In this document: positions 43,525-52,631 of the stretch, one piece after another
Layout of the letters: the number at the start of each line of letters is the position of its first letter
Position numbering within the stretch: position 1 is the stretch's first letter
Source: Chitinivibrionales bacterium
Lineage (GTDB): Bacteria > Fibrobacterota > Chitinivibrionia > Chitinivibrionales > FEN-1185
Reading direction: 5' to 3'
Length of the DNA: 64,000 bases
Assembly: GCA_035516255.1 (NCBI GenBank)
Contig: DATJAL010000014.1
Coordinates: 53,275 to 117,274 of the forward strand
Position numbers and translations under genes: made by a program
Notes under the pieces: generated by a model
Database searches by the model: none
What the model saw: the letters and a program-made list of their open reading frames with translations, nothing else
Told to the model about the DNA's origin: nothing

Positions 43525-44013
43525 TTATTCTTTAAAACCTTTCAAAAGCTCTTCATACGTCTCCTCCAGCCCCTGCGAAATCACCTTCGTGTCTGCCACC
43601 ACCGGCATGAAATTCGTGTCCCCGTTCCATCGTGGCACGATGTGCACATGTAAATGCGTGTCGATGCCCGCGCCTGCCGCGCGCCCCAGGTTGATGCCGA
43701 TGTTGAAACCGTCCGGGTTGAAGGTATTGGAAAGAACCCTGCGGCACAGTGCAATAAGCTTCCACACCTCAAGCGCGCTCGCGTCGTCGAGGTCGTCCAT
43801 GCTGCTGGTGTGTTTGTAGGGCACCACCATGAGGTGGCCGTTGTTGTAGGGGAAGGCGTTGCAGATTACGTAGGCGTTTTTGCCCCGGTAAAGGATCAGG
43901 TTCTCCTTGTCGGTTTTCTGTTTGGCCTTTTCGCAGAAGATGCAGCCGCTCTCCGGCTTGTCAATGGCTTCCTTGATATATTTCATGCGCCACGGCGCCC
44001 AGAGCTTTTCCAT
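43525..44013 (-). CDS. HIT-family hydrolase/phosphorylase (Ap4A phosphorylase-like)
   Basis: A 162-aa histidine-triad protein. The active site is HLHVHIVPRWNGD (His120, 122, 124). A zinc pair CIFC (Cys24, Cys27) and the N-terminal MEKLWAPWRMKYI place it close to the diadenosine tetraphosphate phosphorylase group of HIT proteins. These enzymes cleave Ap4A or related dinucleotides. The ATG at 44013 matches the family N-terminus; a start 60 bases upstream would lie in repeat sequence. Confidence 0.85.
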   Translation of the reverse strand: MEKLWAPWRMKYIKEAIDKPESGCIFCEKAKQKTDKENLILYRGKNAYVICNAFPYNNGHLMVVPYKHTSSMDDLDDASALEVWKLIALCRRVLSNTFNPDGFNIGINLGRAAGAGIDTHLHVHIVPRWNGDTNFMPVVADTKVISQGLEETYEELLKGFKE

Positions 44014-44035
44014 AATACGCTTTACCTGTAAGAAG

Positions 44036-44122
44036 TTGACGAGTAAACGGGTTGACGCGTTAACGCGGTTCAATCATTCGCCGTTCAACGCGTTTACTCG
44101 TCTACCCGTCAACGCGTCTACT
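44036..44122. repeat. Inverted and direct repeat of 'gacgagtaaacg / gttgacgcg' units
   Basis: gacgagtaaacg at 44038-44049 is the exact inverse of cgtttactcgtc at 44091-44102, and gttgacgcg-like units occur between and outside them (gggttgacgcgttaacgcgg, cccgtcaacgcgtctac). The whole block sits between the barrel gene and the HIT gene, both on the minus strand. It may act as a terminator or as a transcript-processing site. Confidence 0.6.
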
Positions 44123-44124
44123 TT

Positions 44125-45051
44125 TTAAAATGCCAGCGCCACCCCGCCGTTGAGGAGAACCCCCATGCCGCCGAGCTTGACGTATTTGTCAAGTTCGCCG
44201 AACGGGATCATGAATTTGCCGTCAACGTACACGCCGATCGGGATGATGGGGATTTTCACCATGACGCCGAGGTCGATGTGCGCGCCGTAGGAGGGCTGGG
44301 TGAGCCCGGCGATGATTTTCTGCACAACGGCTTTCATGATTGCGTCATTATTAAGGAGGCCGGTCCCCAGATTCGTACTGCCGGCGGATAAATCAAACTG
44401 GCCCTGCGCGCTTTCGTTGATGACGCTCTGAACAAGATTGCTGGAAAGCACGGGCGTGGCGAAATTCACGGTCAGTCCTGCGCCGCCGTACAGCCGCAGC
44501 GTTTTCAGGGGTTTCGGGAACTGGATGATGTATTTGCGAATCGTGGCATCTAATTGCAATTTTGCATAAGGAGTGTTGGCGAGTCCAAAGTAGCCGAGGC
44601 CGAAATTGTTGAGCGTGAGCTTTGTCGAGTCATAGGTAAAATTATTTGGGTCTGCCAGGTTTGCGGCGCCCAAATTTATAATGCCGTTAGGGTATTTTAT
44701 TTGGCCGATGTAGTCCCAAATGCCGAAATCGGCTGACACTTCAACCGCGTCAATGATCGGGATGACATCGATATAGATCTTGCCGCCAAAAGCGAAATCC
44801 GATTTGAAATTGGACCGCGTGACATAGGCCGGGATGTCCTGTCCAATAAGGATCGTGTTCCCCGCATTAGGTCCGAGGTTCAGTTTTAAGCTGTCAAAAG
44901 AGACGTGTTCGCCGAGCCCCTGCGTGTTCTTCATGCTCAAGGTGAAATCGGCGCCGTAATGCACTCCTATTCCCACCAGCGCAAAAGCCGGAGCGGTCAG
45001 CATCACAACGGGAACGGCCGCGCACAGGCAGATTTTCTTGAAGCGAGTCAT
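44125..45051 (-). CDS. Predicted outer-membrane barrel protein
   Basis: A 308-aa protein with a signal peptide (MTRFKKICLCAAVPVVMLTA). The mature part is rich in alternating hydrophobic and polar residues with Gly/Asn/Tyr turns (YGADFTLSM, LRLYGGAGLTVNF, GVMVKIPIIPIGVYVDGKFM) and ends in LAF, a terminal Phe typical of outer-membrane barrels. No family recognised. The start has an aaggggg ribosome site. It is the first gene of its strand after a divergent promoter region shared with the gene at 45203. Confidence 0.62.
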   Translation of the reverse strand: MTRFKKICLCAAVPVVMLTAPAFALVGIGVHYGADFTLSMKNTQGLGEHVSFDSLKLNLGPNAGNTILIGQDIPAYVTRSNFKSDFAFGGKIYIDVIPIIDAVEVSADFGIWDYIGQIKYPNGIINLGAANLADPNNFTYDSTKLTLNNFGLGYFGLANTPYAKLQLDATIRKYIIQFPKPLKTLRLYGGAGLTVNFATPVLSSNLVQSVINESAQGQFDLSAGSTNLGTGLLNNDAIMKAVVQKIIAGLTQPSYGAHIDLGVMVKIPIIPIGVYVDGKFMIPFGELDKYVKLGGMGVLLNGGVALAF

Positions 45052-45202
45052 CGGAATACCCCCTTGGTATGATGGGTGGTGAAAAAATGCGAGTTATATT
45101 ATATTCAGCAATATATAATCAAATTATCATTAAGGCAAAAGGCCTGTTGCCGCATTATGATTTATTGTACCATTCAACGGTCATGCAAGTAAAGCACCAA
45201 TC

Positions 45203-45958
45203 ATGGCATTGCCTAGAAATACTTCCTTTCTTGTCCTTATCATTCTGCCGTCCATTTCATTTTCACAGGACTTCGTGCTCATGCCGGAGCGGATCACCAC
45301 GGTGGAATGCTCGTTTGTCAGGAAAAACACGTACAACGGGTTTTCCAAGGTGGTGCGGGGCCGTTTTTGTTTTGACGCGCGGCAAAAAAAGGCGGTATAT
45401 GAATACAACGGGCCGTTTTATTTCCGGTTCATCGTCACCGACACGGTGCTCTACGGCATCGACACGAAGCGCAACCGGGGCTACGCGCTGTACCGCGCCC
45501 CGGGTCCCGCTGCCTGCGACGATCCGTACTTTTCCGTCCATATTTTCGACTCATACCTGCGCTGCGTCAACGCCGACAGCGCCTCGCGCCTGCTCTTGGG
45601 GAGCATCGGGCTGGAATTGTATTTTGAGCGGAACAACATGCCCTACAGCGACGTGTTCGAGCAGGACCGCGACTACGGCGCGCTCACCTGCATCGAGAGC
45701 TTCAACGAGCGGGGCGAGCTGGTGGAGCAGGCGAAGATGCGGTACAACGCGAAAAAGCAATTGTATGATTTTCCCATACGGATCATGAAGCGGCAGAGAT
45801 GCAACGGCATGATCACCGCGGACACGGTCCTGATTTCGGGCGCGACCGTGAACAGGGCCGTACCGCCCGGCGCGTTCGCGCTGCCGGCCGGGTGCCGGCT
45901 GAATGAGGTCAGGGACGCGTCGCGCGGGTTTTTCCCGGCCGACTCGGGACGGCAGTAA
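45203..45958 (+). CDS. Secreted protein, LolA-like fold possible
   Basis: A 251-aa protein with a signal peptide (MALPRNTSFLVLIILPSISF). The segment SFVRKNTYNGFSKVVRG followed by RFCFDARQKKAVYEYNGPF resembles the first strands of LolA/LolB-like lipoprotein carriers, where a substrate-binding half-barrel faces outward. The rest is without recognised motifs apart from Cys residues. The next gene starts 23 bases downstream, and the two probably form an operon. The LolA link is a weak inference. Confidence 0.5.
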   Translation: MALPRNTSFLVLIILPSISFSQDFVLMPERITTVECSFVRKNTYNGFSKVVRGRFCFDARQKKAVYEYNGPFYFRFIVTDTVLYGIDTKRNRGYALYRAPGPAACDDPYFSVHIFDSYLRCVNADSASRLLLGSIGLELYFERNNMPYSDVFEQDRDYGALTCIESFNERGELVEQAKMRYNAKKQLYDFPIRIMKRQRCNGMITADTVLISGATVNRAVPPGAFALPAGCRLNEVRDASRGFFPADSGRQ

Positions 45959-45981
45959 CAAAAGCAGCAGGAAGCAGTGCC

Positions 45982-47724
45982 ATGGAACAGCGCGATATCA
46001 TCGATGTAAAAGTGCTTGTCACGCCGGAATCGCTGATCACCATCCTCGGCGTCGTGTACGTGCACAAGAAAACCAGCGACGGCGGCGACATGTATTTCAC
46101 GCGCCACGGCCTGCCGCGCGCCGCGCTGCTCGCCGTGGAGAACTGGTACGAAAAGGAATGGTTCGAGAAGCACCGCGAGCACCTGCTCGGGACCGGCGCG
46201 GTGTACCGGGTGCCCACCAAACCGGTTGACGGCGCGAGCATGGAGCTCGTGGTGAAGAACTGCCGCGTGGGCGAGGACGTGCCGCTCGACACGCACACGC
46301 TCATCGAGTTCATCAACGCCGAATTCAACAGCCCGTGGGAGGAATTCTCGCTTGTCATGGAGCTCGCCGAGGGCAAGTACGGCCCCGCCGACGTGGCGAT
46401 CCGCACCCAGGAGCCGCTCGCCATCTACGTGCCGCCCGAGAAGATGCAGCTGTGGCAGAGCGGGCGGTCGCGCTCGAAGATCAACAAGATCAAGGCGCGG
46501 CACCCGGGCGTTGACCTCGACATCCTGCGGCAGTACAAGCTCGTATACGGCTGGATCAAGGGGAAGAGCGTGGTCGAGCTGTTCGCGGAGATCGGGCTTT
46601 CGGGCGAGGCGCAGGCGTCGGCGCTCGAGCCCATCACCAAAAAGGTGATGGCGGACCTTGACAAAAAAGGATACGTGGTCGCCGACATGAAGCCGGCGCA
46701 CATCATCGTGGGCGAGGAGTACACGGCCATCATCGCGGACATGGGAAAGGCCGGCGGAGCAGCGGCCCAGACCAAGCAGAAGGAGTTCATGCACGGGCTC
46801 ATCGAGGCCGGCCGCTATTCGGTGGTGGACTACGAGCTCCTCATGCGCACGCAGGCGCACGAGGAGCAGGTGAAGTACGCCCGCCGCCATTCGTACCTCG
46901 ACGACCAGCGGGACCGGTTCACGCCCACGCCCATGCCCGCGTATCTGCAGGCGCAGGAGGTACTGGGCGTACCGTACATCCACGGCCATGTCGAGAGCAC
47001 GGGCGGCCAGCTGTGGGTGGTGGGCCGCAACGCACGGTTGTTCGATTATTTCCTGCCCGAGCGCTGGCGCCGCACGGCGAGCTGGCGGCTTTCGGAGGAC
47101 AACGAGGTGTACTACACCGTGACAAAGGACAATGTCCACATCGTGTGGAAAACGTCACGCGTGGGCGAGACGCCGGCGGCCGGCAGGGACGAAGAGCGCA
47201 ACCGCAAGGCATTGGAATACGGGTACAACAGTCCGTTTGAGGAGTTCGCCATTGCGCAGGAACTTGGCGCCAGCGGCGTTGCGTGCGTGTATGTGCGCGC
47301 GATTTACATGACAGGAATCGAAAAAGTGGAGCAGTCCATGGACCCGCGGCGCTACGAATCGCACCGGGGCATCCTGGGGCCCGACAAAAACCCCATCCTC
47401 ATGGAGAACCGCAATTATATCACCATTCGCGGGTATTACAACGGTCCCGACTCATGGGTGGCACAGCAGAAGGGCAAGCTTTTCCGGCCCATCGACTGCG
47501 TGAGCGCCGCGGCCAAGAACATGCTGTCGCCCACGGAATACCTCGCCACCATCGCCTCGGTGCAGCACAGACTGCTGGAGGTCGGCTACGACGGGTCTTT
47601 ACTTGAGGGAAACGACATCCTGCTCGCCATTGATCAGGACGGTAACATCGTGAAGGACGGGGACGGCGGGGTGGAGGCGAGGATCTGCAATTTTGAGCTG
47701 ATAAAAAAAATGGAAAAGATATAA
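45982..47724 (+). CDS. Large protein with two tandem kinase-like halves
   Basis: A 580-aa soluble protein. The two halves share a repeated pattern. A Lys-containing block VVKNCRVGEDVP (91-101) corresponds to VWKTSRVGETP (388-398). EFNSPWEEF (114-122) corresponds to GYNSPFEEF (414-422). The first half then has VADMKPAHIIV (233-243) and IADMGKAG (251-258), like the catalytic and DFG segments of protein kinases. The second has YDGSLLEGNDILLAI (536-550) and ICNFELI (568-574), where Asn replaces the DFG Asp. This suggests a divergent kinase-like fold duplicated in one chain, the second copy perhaps inactive. No family recognised. Confidence 0.6.
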   Translation: MEQRDIIDVKVLVTPESLITILGVVYVHKKTSDGGDMYFTRHGLPRAALLAVENWYEKEWFEKHREHLLGTGAVYRVPTKPVDGASMELVVKNCRVGEDVPLDTHTLIEFINAEFNSPWEEFSLVMELAEGKYGPADVAIRTQEPLAIYVPPEKMQLWQSGRSRSKINKIKARHPGVDLDILRQYKLVYGWIKGKSVVELFAEIGLSGEAQASALEPITKKVMADLDKKGYVVADMKPAHIIVGEEYTAIIADMGKAGGAAAQTKQKEFMHGLIEAGRYSVVDYELLMRTQAHEEQVKYARRHSYLDDQRDRFTPTPMPAYLQAQEVLGVPYIHGHVESTGGQLWVVGRNARLFDYFLPERWRRTASWRLSEDNEVYYTVTKDNVHIVWKTSRVGETPAAGRDEERNRKALEYGYNSPFEEFAIAQELGASGVACVYVRAIYMTGIEKVEQSMDPRRYESHRGILGPDKNPILMENRNYITIRGYYNGPDSWVAQQKGKLFRPIDCVSAAAKNMLSPTEYLATIASVQHRLLEVGYDGSLLEGNDILLAIDQDGNIVKDGDGGVEARICNFELIKKMEKI

Positions 47725-47732
47725 ATAAAATT

Positions 47733-47935
47733 GGAGGGGGAGGTCTCCCCCTGGCCCCCGGCTTCCGCCGCATCCCACATGTCAATAAAAAATTCACCCA
47801 CGTGGTGCGGCGGTGATCCGGGGGCACACCCCCTCTTTGGCGCCGGTTCTTTTGAGATAAGCAAGCCTTAGTGGTGGCTGGCGATATGGTTGCGGCAGCG
47901 CGTGCTTTACACGGCGGAAGAAGAAAATGTTATAT
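47733..47935 (+). repeat. Type A dispersed intergenic repeat, copy 3
   Basis: The clearest copy. The outer stem GCCCCCGG/CCGGGGGC (47754-47761 with 47818-47825), internal loop CTT/TGAT and inner stem CCGCCGC/GCGGCGG (47765-47771 with 47807-47813) form a 15-bp helix interrupted once. The downstream part matches copy 2 at 8215-8290. It fills the gap between the tandem kinase-like gene and the YkgJ gene. Confidence 0.72.
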
Positions 47936-48002
47936 GGCGATTAAGTCCAATGCCATTCTTCAACAAACACTCGCGGGCGTTTTTGGTTAGACCGGCTAAT
48001 GC

Positions 48003-48401
48003 ATGAAATCTTTTTATGGTAAGGGGATCCGTTTTAAATGCCAGAACTGCGGTTCCTGCTGCGGCAACAGGGGTGAATATGCCTTTGTGTATGTGATTCT
48101 GGAGGAACGCCGGCGCCTTGCCAGTCATTTACAAATACAACTTGACCATTTCACCCGCCGTTATTGCAGGAAAACCGCCGGACGTTATCATTTGAAGGAC
48201 AGGGGAAACCACTGCGTTTTTCTGGAAAACGGCCGGTGCGGGGTGTACCTCGCGCGTCCGGCGCAATGCCGCTCGTGGCCCTTCTGGCCCGAAAACATGT
48301 ACGCAAAAATCTGGGAGAACGAGGTGCGTCCGGCATGTCCGGGAGTCGGAAAGGGAAGGCTCCATTCTGCAAAGGAAATTGGGGAATTCCTGTTCAGTTG
48401 A
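48003..48401 (+). CDS. YkgJ-family cysteine cluster protein, short form
   Basis: A 132-aa protein with the family motif FKCQNCGSCCG (about 11-21) and a second group CGVYLARPAQCRSWPF (about 79-94), plus a terminal Cys. The residues probably bind a metal or an iron-sulfur cluster; function is unknown. It is 50 residues shorter than its paralogue in the recO operon. It stands alone, convergent with the SAM hydrolase gene. Confidence 0.8.
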   Translation: MKSFYGKGIRFKCQNCGSCCGNRGEYAFVYVILEERRRLASHLQIQLDHFTRRYCRKTAGRYHLKDRGNHCVFLENGRCGVYLARPAQCRSWPFWPENMYAKIWENEVRPACPGVGKGRLHSAKEIGEFLFS

Positions 48402-48423
48402 TCATGATTTGGCAAAATAAAAG

Positions 48424-49203
48424 TCATTTTCCAGAATTTATCATCTCTACTTTATCCCCCACCTTCAATCTCATTTTTCTCGCCGCATCGCCTCTGTTGA
48501 CCGATATTTCCACGAACCCGCATGACCCGATAACGGCGAGAGGCTTTCCTTCGTCAACGTCGGAATAACACGCCGCCATCGGCACTTTGCTGCCTTTCAC
48601 GGAAACATACTTTACCTTGCTGTCAAGTAATGAAGAAGGAATGTTGGTGATTGCATTTCCGAAATGGTCTAAATACAGAATGCATCCGACAATTTTATTT
48701 CCAACTTCCCGTGCCAGGGGCATGGTAAGCCGGACAACTCCCTTTATCCGCGGGCCGAGCTTTCCAAATGCAATTCCTTTGCTCAGGTACGCGGCGGCCG
48801 GCGCAAAAATGTCGCGCCCGTGGAACGTGGCGCTTACTTTCTTTCTGAAATATTTCGGATTGAGCAGGCTGCGCAGTTCCGGGTTGTAATAGTTGTCGAT
48901 GGCGGGCGACAACACGCCGTTATCAGGGCCGATAAAGAAATACGGTCCGGCCTTTACGGCAATGGCTTGCCGCGAGCTTCCCACGCCGGGGTCAACAACT
49001 GCGACGAAAATCGTTCCATTGGGAAAAAACGCATGGCAGGAAAGCAGGTTGAACGCGGCAGAGGAAATGTCTCCCGCGGTGATATGATGGGTGATATCAA
49101 CAATAACTGCGGATGGATTGATTGACAGGATAACGCCCTTCATGCTGGCCACGAACCAGTCTTTGGTGCCGAAGTCGGTGAGGAGGGCGACAGGTCTGCT
49201 CAA
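48424..49203 (-). CDS. SAM hydroxide adenosyltransferase family (DUF62) protein
   Basis: A 259-aa protein related to chlorinase/fluorinase enzymes, of which the common bacterial members hydrolyse S-adenosylmethionine to adenosine and methionine. Hallmarks are LLTDFGTKDWFVASMKGV, DPGVGSSRQAI, FIGPDNGVLSPA and TFHGRDIFAPAAAYL. The start codon is TTG with an aaaggtga ribosome site 3-10 bases upstream. A halogenase function is unlikely in this context but cannot be excluded from sequence alone. Confidence 0.9.
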   Translation of the reverse strand: MSRPVALLTDFGTKDWFVASMKGVILSINPSAVIVDITHHITAGDISSAAFNLLSCHAFFPNGTIFVAVVDPGVGSSRQAIAVKAGPYFFIGPDNGVLSPAIDNYYNPELRSLLNPKYFRKKVSATFHGRDIFAPAAAYLSKGIAFGKLGPRIKGVVRLTMPLAREVGNKIVGCILYLDHFGNAITNIPSSLLDSKVKYVSVKGSKVPMAACYSDVDEGKPLAVIGSCGFVEISVNRGDAARKMRLKVGDKVEMINSGK

Positions 49204-49312
49204 GATTCACCTTTGTTGGAGTCGGATTTTCAAAAGTCAATTTATGCCTTCAGCATACCTTTTTATGCGAGCGGCATAAGTACAATCAAAGAATATTCAT
49301 GACAAACAAGGC

Positions 49313-51202
49313 CTAGGCGGCCGCCTCTTTTGCCGCCTTGAGCAGCAGTTCGTTGACCCTCTTTGCATAGGCCGCCGTGTCCTTGAGAGGCTGGCCCGCG
49401 GCGACGAGCGCCTGATCGTACAGGAGCCGCACCCATTCCTCGAGCAGCGGCGACTTCGCGTCCTTTTCGTACAGCGCGGCAAGGCTTTCCATGATCGGGT
49501 GTCCGCCGTTGATCTCCATGATGGCCTTTGATTCCGGAACGTCTTGACCCATGGCCTTCATGATTTTCTCCATGTACGGCCCGAGGTCGTGCTCGTCGAC
49601 CACGAGGCAGCAGGGGCTGTCCTTGAGCCGTGACGTGACGCGAACGTCCTTGACAACATCGGACAGAATGTTCTTGATGCGCTCCGACAGCTTCTTGTAT
49701 TTCGACACCATTTTGTCATGCAGCTTTTTGTCCTCGGCGCCGAGGTCGCCAAGGTCAAGGTCGCCGCGTGCGATGGACCGCAGCTGCTTGCCGTTGTAAT
49801 CGTACAAATCGCCCACGAGCCACTCATCGATGGGGTCGAGAAAATACAACACCTCGATGCTCTTGTCCCTGAACACCTCGAGGTGCGGGCTTTTGCGCAC
49901 CATCTCCCTGTTTTCGCCGCTGAGGTAATAAATGTGCTTCTGTCCCTCGCGCATGCGGTCGGCGTACTGCTTGAGCGACACAAGATCGGCGGGCGTGTCG
50001 GACAGCGACGACTCGAACCGCAGCAGTTCAACGAGCTTTTCCTTGTTTTCGTGGTCGGTGTGAACGCCCTCCTTGATCACGGGGCCGAACTCCCGCCAGA
50101 ACGCGGTGAAAGCCGACGGGTCGTTCACCGCCATGTCGGCGAGTTTTCCCAGCACCTTGCTCACCAGCGTCCTTTTCATCTTCTCGATGACGGGATTGTG
50201 CTGCAGCATCTCGCGCGACACGTTAAGCGGTAAATCCTCCGAGTCGACCACGCCATTTACAAACCGTAAATATTCCGGGAAAAGCTCCTTGCAGTGGTCC
50301 ATGATGAACACGCGCTTTACGTACAGCTTCACGCCATGGCTGCGCTCGGGCATGAAGAGGTCAAACGGCGCCTTTGACGGGAGAAACAGCACGAACGAAT
50401 ATTCGAGCACGCCCTCGGCCTTGCTGTGGATCGTGGCGCATGGTTTGTCGAACCCGCCGAGCTGCTTGAAGAACTCTTCGTACTGCTCGGCCGTGATGTC
50501 GAGCGGAGGCCTCTTCCACAGCGGCTTGGTCTGGTTGACGACTTCGTCGAGGCCTTTCTCGTTTGGAAAGTAAATGGGGAACGCGATGAAATCGGAGAAT
50601 TTCTTGATGATCGAGCGCACGGTGTACGGTTCGGCGTACGAACCCTCCTCGTCCTTGAGATACACCGTGACGACGGTGCCGCGCGTCTCCTTGTCCGTTT
50701 CGGTGATGGTGTAGTCGCTCTTCCCGTCCGATTCCCACAGCACCGCTTTTTCCGCGCTGCCGGCGCGCTTCGAAACGAGCTTCACCTTCGAGGCGACCAT
50801 GAACACTGAATAAAACCCCACGCCGAACTGGCCGATGAGGTTGCTGTCCACCTTCTGGTCGCCGGTGAGCTGCTCCACGAACGCGCGCGAGCCGCTGCGC
50901 GCGATGGTGCCGATGTTGTCGATGACCTCCTCGCGGGTCATGCCGATGCCGTTGTCGGAGACCGTGACGGTCTTTGCCGTCGCGTCCACCTTGACGCGGA
51001 CGCAAAGGTCAGCGTCGCCGCCGAGGATCGCGGCGTCGGTGAGCGACGCGAACCGCAGTTTGTCAAGCGCGTCCGAGGCGTTGGAGATGAGCTCCCGCAC
51101 GAACACTTCCTTGTGGCTGTACAAGGAATGAATCATAAGGTGAAGCAGCTGCTTCGCCTCGGTCTGGAAATTCAGGTGCTGCTCCTGTTTGTCCTGGGCC
51201 AT
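49313..51202 (-). CDS. htpG: HtpG, HSP90-family chaperone
   Basis: A 629-aa ATP-dependent chaperone. The N-terminal GHKL ATPase has ELISNASDALDKLRF, DNGIGMTREEV and GQFGVGFYSVFMV. The middle domain shows LPLNVSREMLQ, and the C-terminal dimerisation domain follows. Size is typical. The ATG has an aagga site. No CIRCE or clear heat-shock promoter was found in the 365-base divergent upstream region. Confidence 0.97.
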   Translation of the reverse strand: MAQDKQEQHLNFQTEAKQLLHLMIHSLYSHKEVFVRELISNASDALDKLRFASLTDAAILGGDADLCVRVKVDATAKTVTVSDNGIGMTREEVIDNIGTIARSGSRAFVEQLTGDQKVDSNLIGQFGVGFYSVFMVASKVKLVSKRAGSAEKAVLWESDGKSDYTITETDKETRGTVVTVYLKDEEGSYAEPYTVRSIIKKFSDFIAFPIYFPNEKGLDEVVNQTKPLWKRPPLDITAEQYEEFFKQLGGFDKPCATIHSKAEGVLEYSFVLFLPSKAPFDLFMPERSHGVKLYVKRVFIMDHCKELFPEYLRFVNGVVDSEDLPLNVSREMLQHNPVIEKMKRTLVSKVLGKLADMAVNDPSAFTAFWREFGPVIKEGVHTDHENKEKLVELLRFESSLSDTPADLVSLKQYADRMREGQKHIYYLSGENREMVRKSPHLEVFRDKSIEVLYFLDPIDEWLVGDLYDYNGKQLRSIARGDLDLGDLGAEDKKLHDKMVSKYKKLSERIKNILSDVVKDVRVTSRLKDSPCCLVVDEHDLGPYMEKIMKAMGQDVPESKAIMEINGGHPIMESLAALYEKDAKSPLLEEWVRLLYDQALVAAGQPLKDTAAYAKRVNELLLKAAKEAAA

Positions 51203-51567
51203 AGTAGTTCCTTATCCTGTTGACTGGTGATTCAGGCAGTAAAGTCCAGCAGAAATTGTGCCTGTTGCATCAAAATGTAAAGATGCATGCCGGTAGTCCG
51301 AATAAAAATAAATTATTCTCAAGGCAATTTTCATACACCTTTTTAATTGGTGAGTTTCTATCCTATAATAAATCCCCTGGAAAGGCGTATTTTTCTCCTT
51401 AAATAACATGCCTTGGCTTTTTTTAAAGTCTGTGGGGCTATTTAATTAAGTTAAATTTTCTCGTTGCATGTTAGGAAAAGTATTATATTGCTTAAGGGTT
51501 TAAACTGTCTAACCTATTTATTTTTCCAATGTTCAAGCGCGTTTTATGAACGTGCGTGTAAAAAAAA
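51203..51567. other. Divergent intergenic region of htpG and the DUF5683 gene
   Basis: This 365-base AT-rich region should hold promoters for both flanking genes. No CIRCE inverted repeat, sigma-32-like site, riboswitch or repeat of types A-C was recognised. The sequence just before 51568 lacks a clear ribosome site. Confidence 0.4.
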
Positions 51568-52551
51568 ATGGATAGTTTCCGTTTTTTTCTCATGATATTA
51601 TTGATCGTTTCAGCCGTTGTGTTTGGCCAGGGAAATAAAGAGCAGATCCTTTTTCAAGAGAGCGATTCTACAGCCGTTGTAAAAAAAGACTCGTTAAAAA
51701 GGGCTCCATTATTTAAACCTGGCATTGCTCTTGCATCTTCCTTGGTTATTCCTGGCGCAGGCCAGGTTTATACCGGGCATTATATAAAAGCGGGTTTGTT
51801 TTTTATTTCGGAAATCGGGGTGGGGCTGTTCGGTTATCAGCGCTATTTATACACCGTCGCGCTTAAAAAAAACGCGGACAGCATCGCAGCGCTGTGGAAT
51901 TCGGTGAGGGATTCCGTCTCGATCAAAAGATCGATAATCGATACCACGACGTACGACACAAACGATGTGGGTTTTTTCTACAAGTTGAAGGCCGACAGCG
52001 CTCGGTATGAGGAAAAGGAAACGCGGGACGTGTTGTACCAGAGCATTGCCTGGATGCTGGGTATCTACTACTATAACATCATGGACGCGCTGCAGAGCGC
52101 CGGGGTGATGCGGGACAATTCCAAGAAAAATCCCGCGGTCGCGGGGTGGCTCTCCGCGATACCGGGCCTTGGCCTCGGCCAGATTTACAACGGCGAATTG
52201 TCAAAGGCCGGAATGATCCTGATGGTGCAGTTCAACCTGGCCTATGTCGCCCTAAATTATCACCTGCGCATGGTTGACTGCGAGAATGCGGAGGCGGCGA
52301 TCGACCCGAACAACAAGCCGCAGTACAACCTTTTTATTGGTCCGCAGCATGACCGGTGGGAATATCGGCGCAATAACGCATTCAGGAACCGGAACATGTT
52401 CCTATGGTATTCATTGGCATTTTATTTTTACGGCATCCTCGACGCGGTGGTCGATGCGCACCTGCACGACGCGCCGCTCAGGATGAAGCTGGAGCCGGAC
52501 CTTGTTCCGCAAAGTAAAGAAATGGGGCTGCGGGCGACTATTCCGTTCTGA
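51568..52551 (+). CDS. DUF5683-like membrane protein
   Basis: A 327-aa protein with a signal peptide (MDSFRFFLMILLIVSAVVFG) and a membrane domain with repeated glycine motifs: VIPGAGQVYTGHYIKAGLFF (about 60-79) and AIPGLGLGQIYNGELSKAG, which match the DUF5683/TM2-like pattern. Further hydrophobic helices occur near 215-230 and 270-290. The family occurs in the FCB group and has no known function. It is upstream of the LacI gene by 80 bases. Confidence 0.75.
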   Translation: MDSFRFFLMILLIVSAVVFGQGNKEQILFQESDSTAVVKKDSLKRAPLFKPGIALASSLVIPGAGQVYTGHYIKAGLFFISEIGVGLFGYQRYLYTVALKKNADSIAALWNSVRDSVSIKRSIIDTTTYDTNDVGFFYKLKADSARYEEKETRDVLYQSIAWMLGIYYYNIMDALQSAGVMRDNSKKNPAVAGWLSAIPGLGLGQIYNGELSKAGMILMVQFNLAYVALNYHLRMVDCENAEAAIDPNNKPQYNLFIGPQHDRWEYRRNNAFRNRNMFLWYSLAFYFYGILDAVVDAHLHDAPLRMKLEPDLVPQSKEMGLRATIPF

Positions 52552-52631
52552 CCGTTTGAGGGCCGCCGCCGAGGCCCGAATACAAGAACGTACAATTATT
52601 TGAACCGATAAACCAAAAAAAGGATCCGCAT

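Noticed and set aside
45673..47139. Open frame of 488 codons on the minus strand
   Set aside because: It lies opposite the kinase-like gene, reads Arg/His/Val-rich low-complexity sequence and is a GC-rich codon shadow.
51203..51567. CIRCE or sigma-32 promoter upstream of htpG
   Set aside because: No TTAGCACTC-N9-GAGTGCTAA repeat and no CTTGAA/CCCCAT pair was found.
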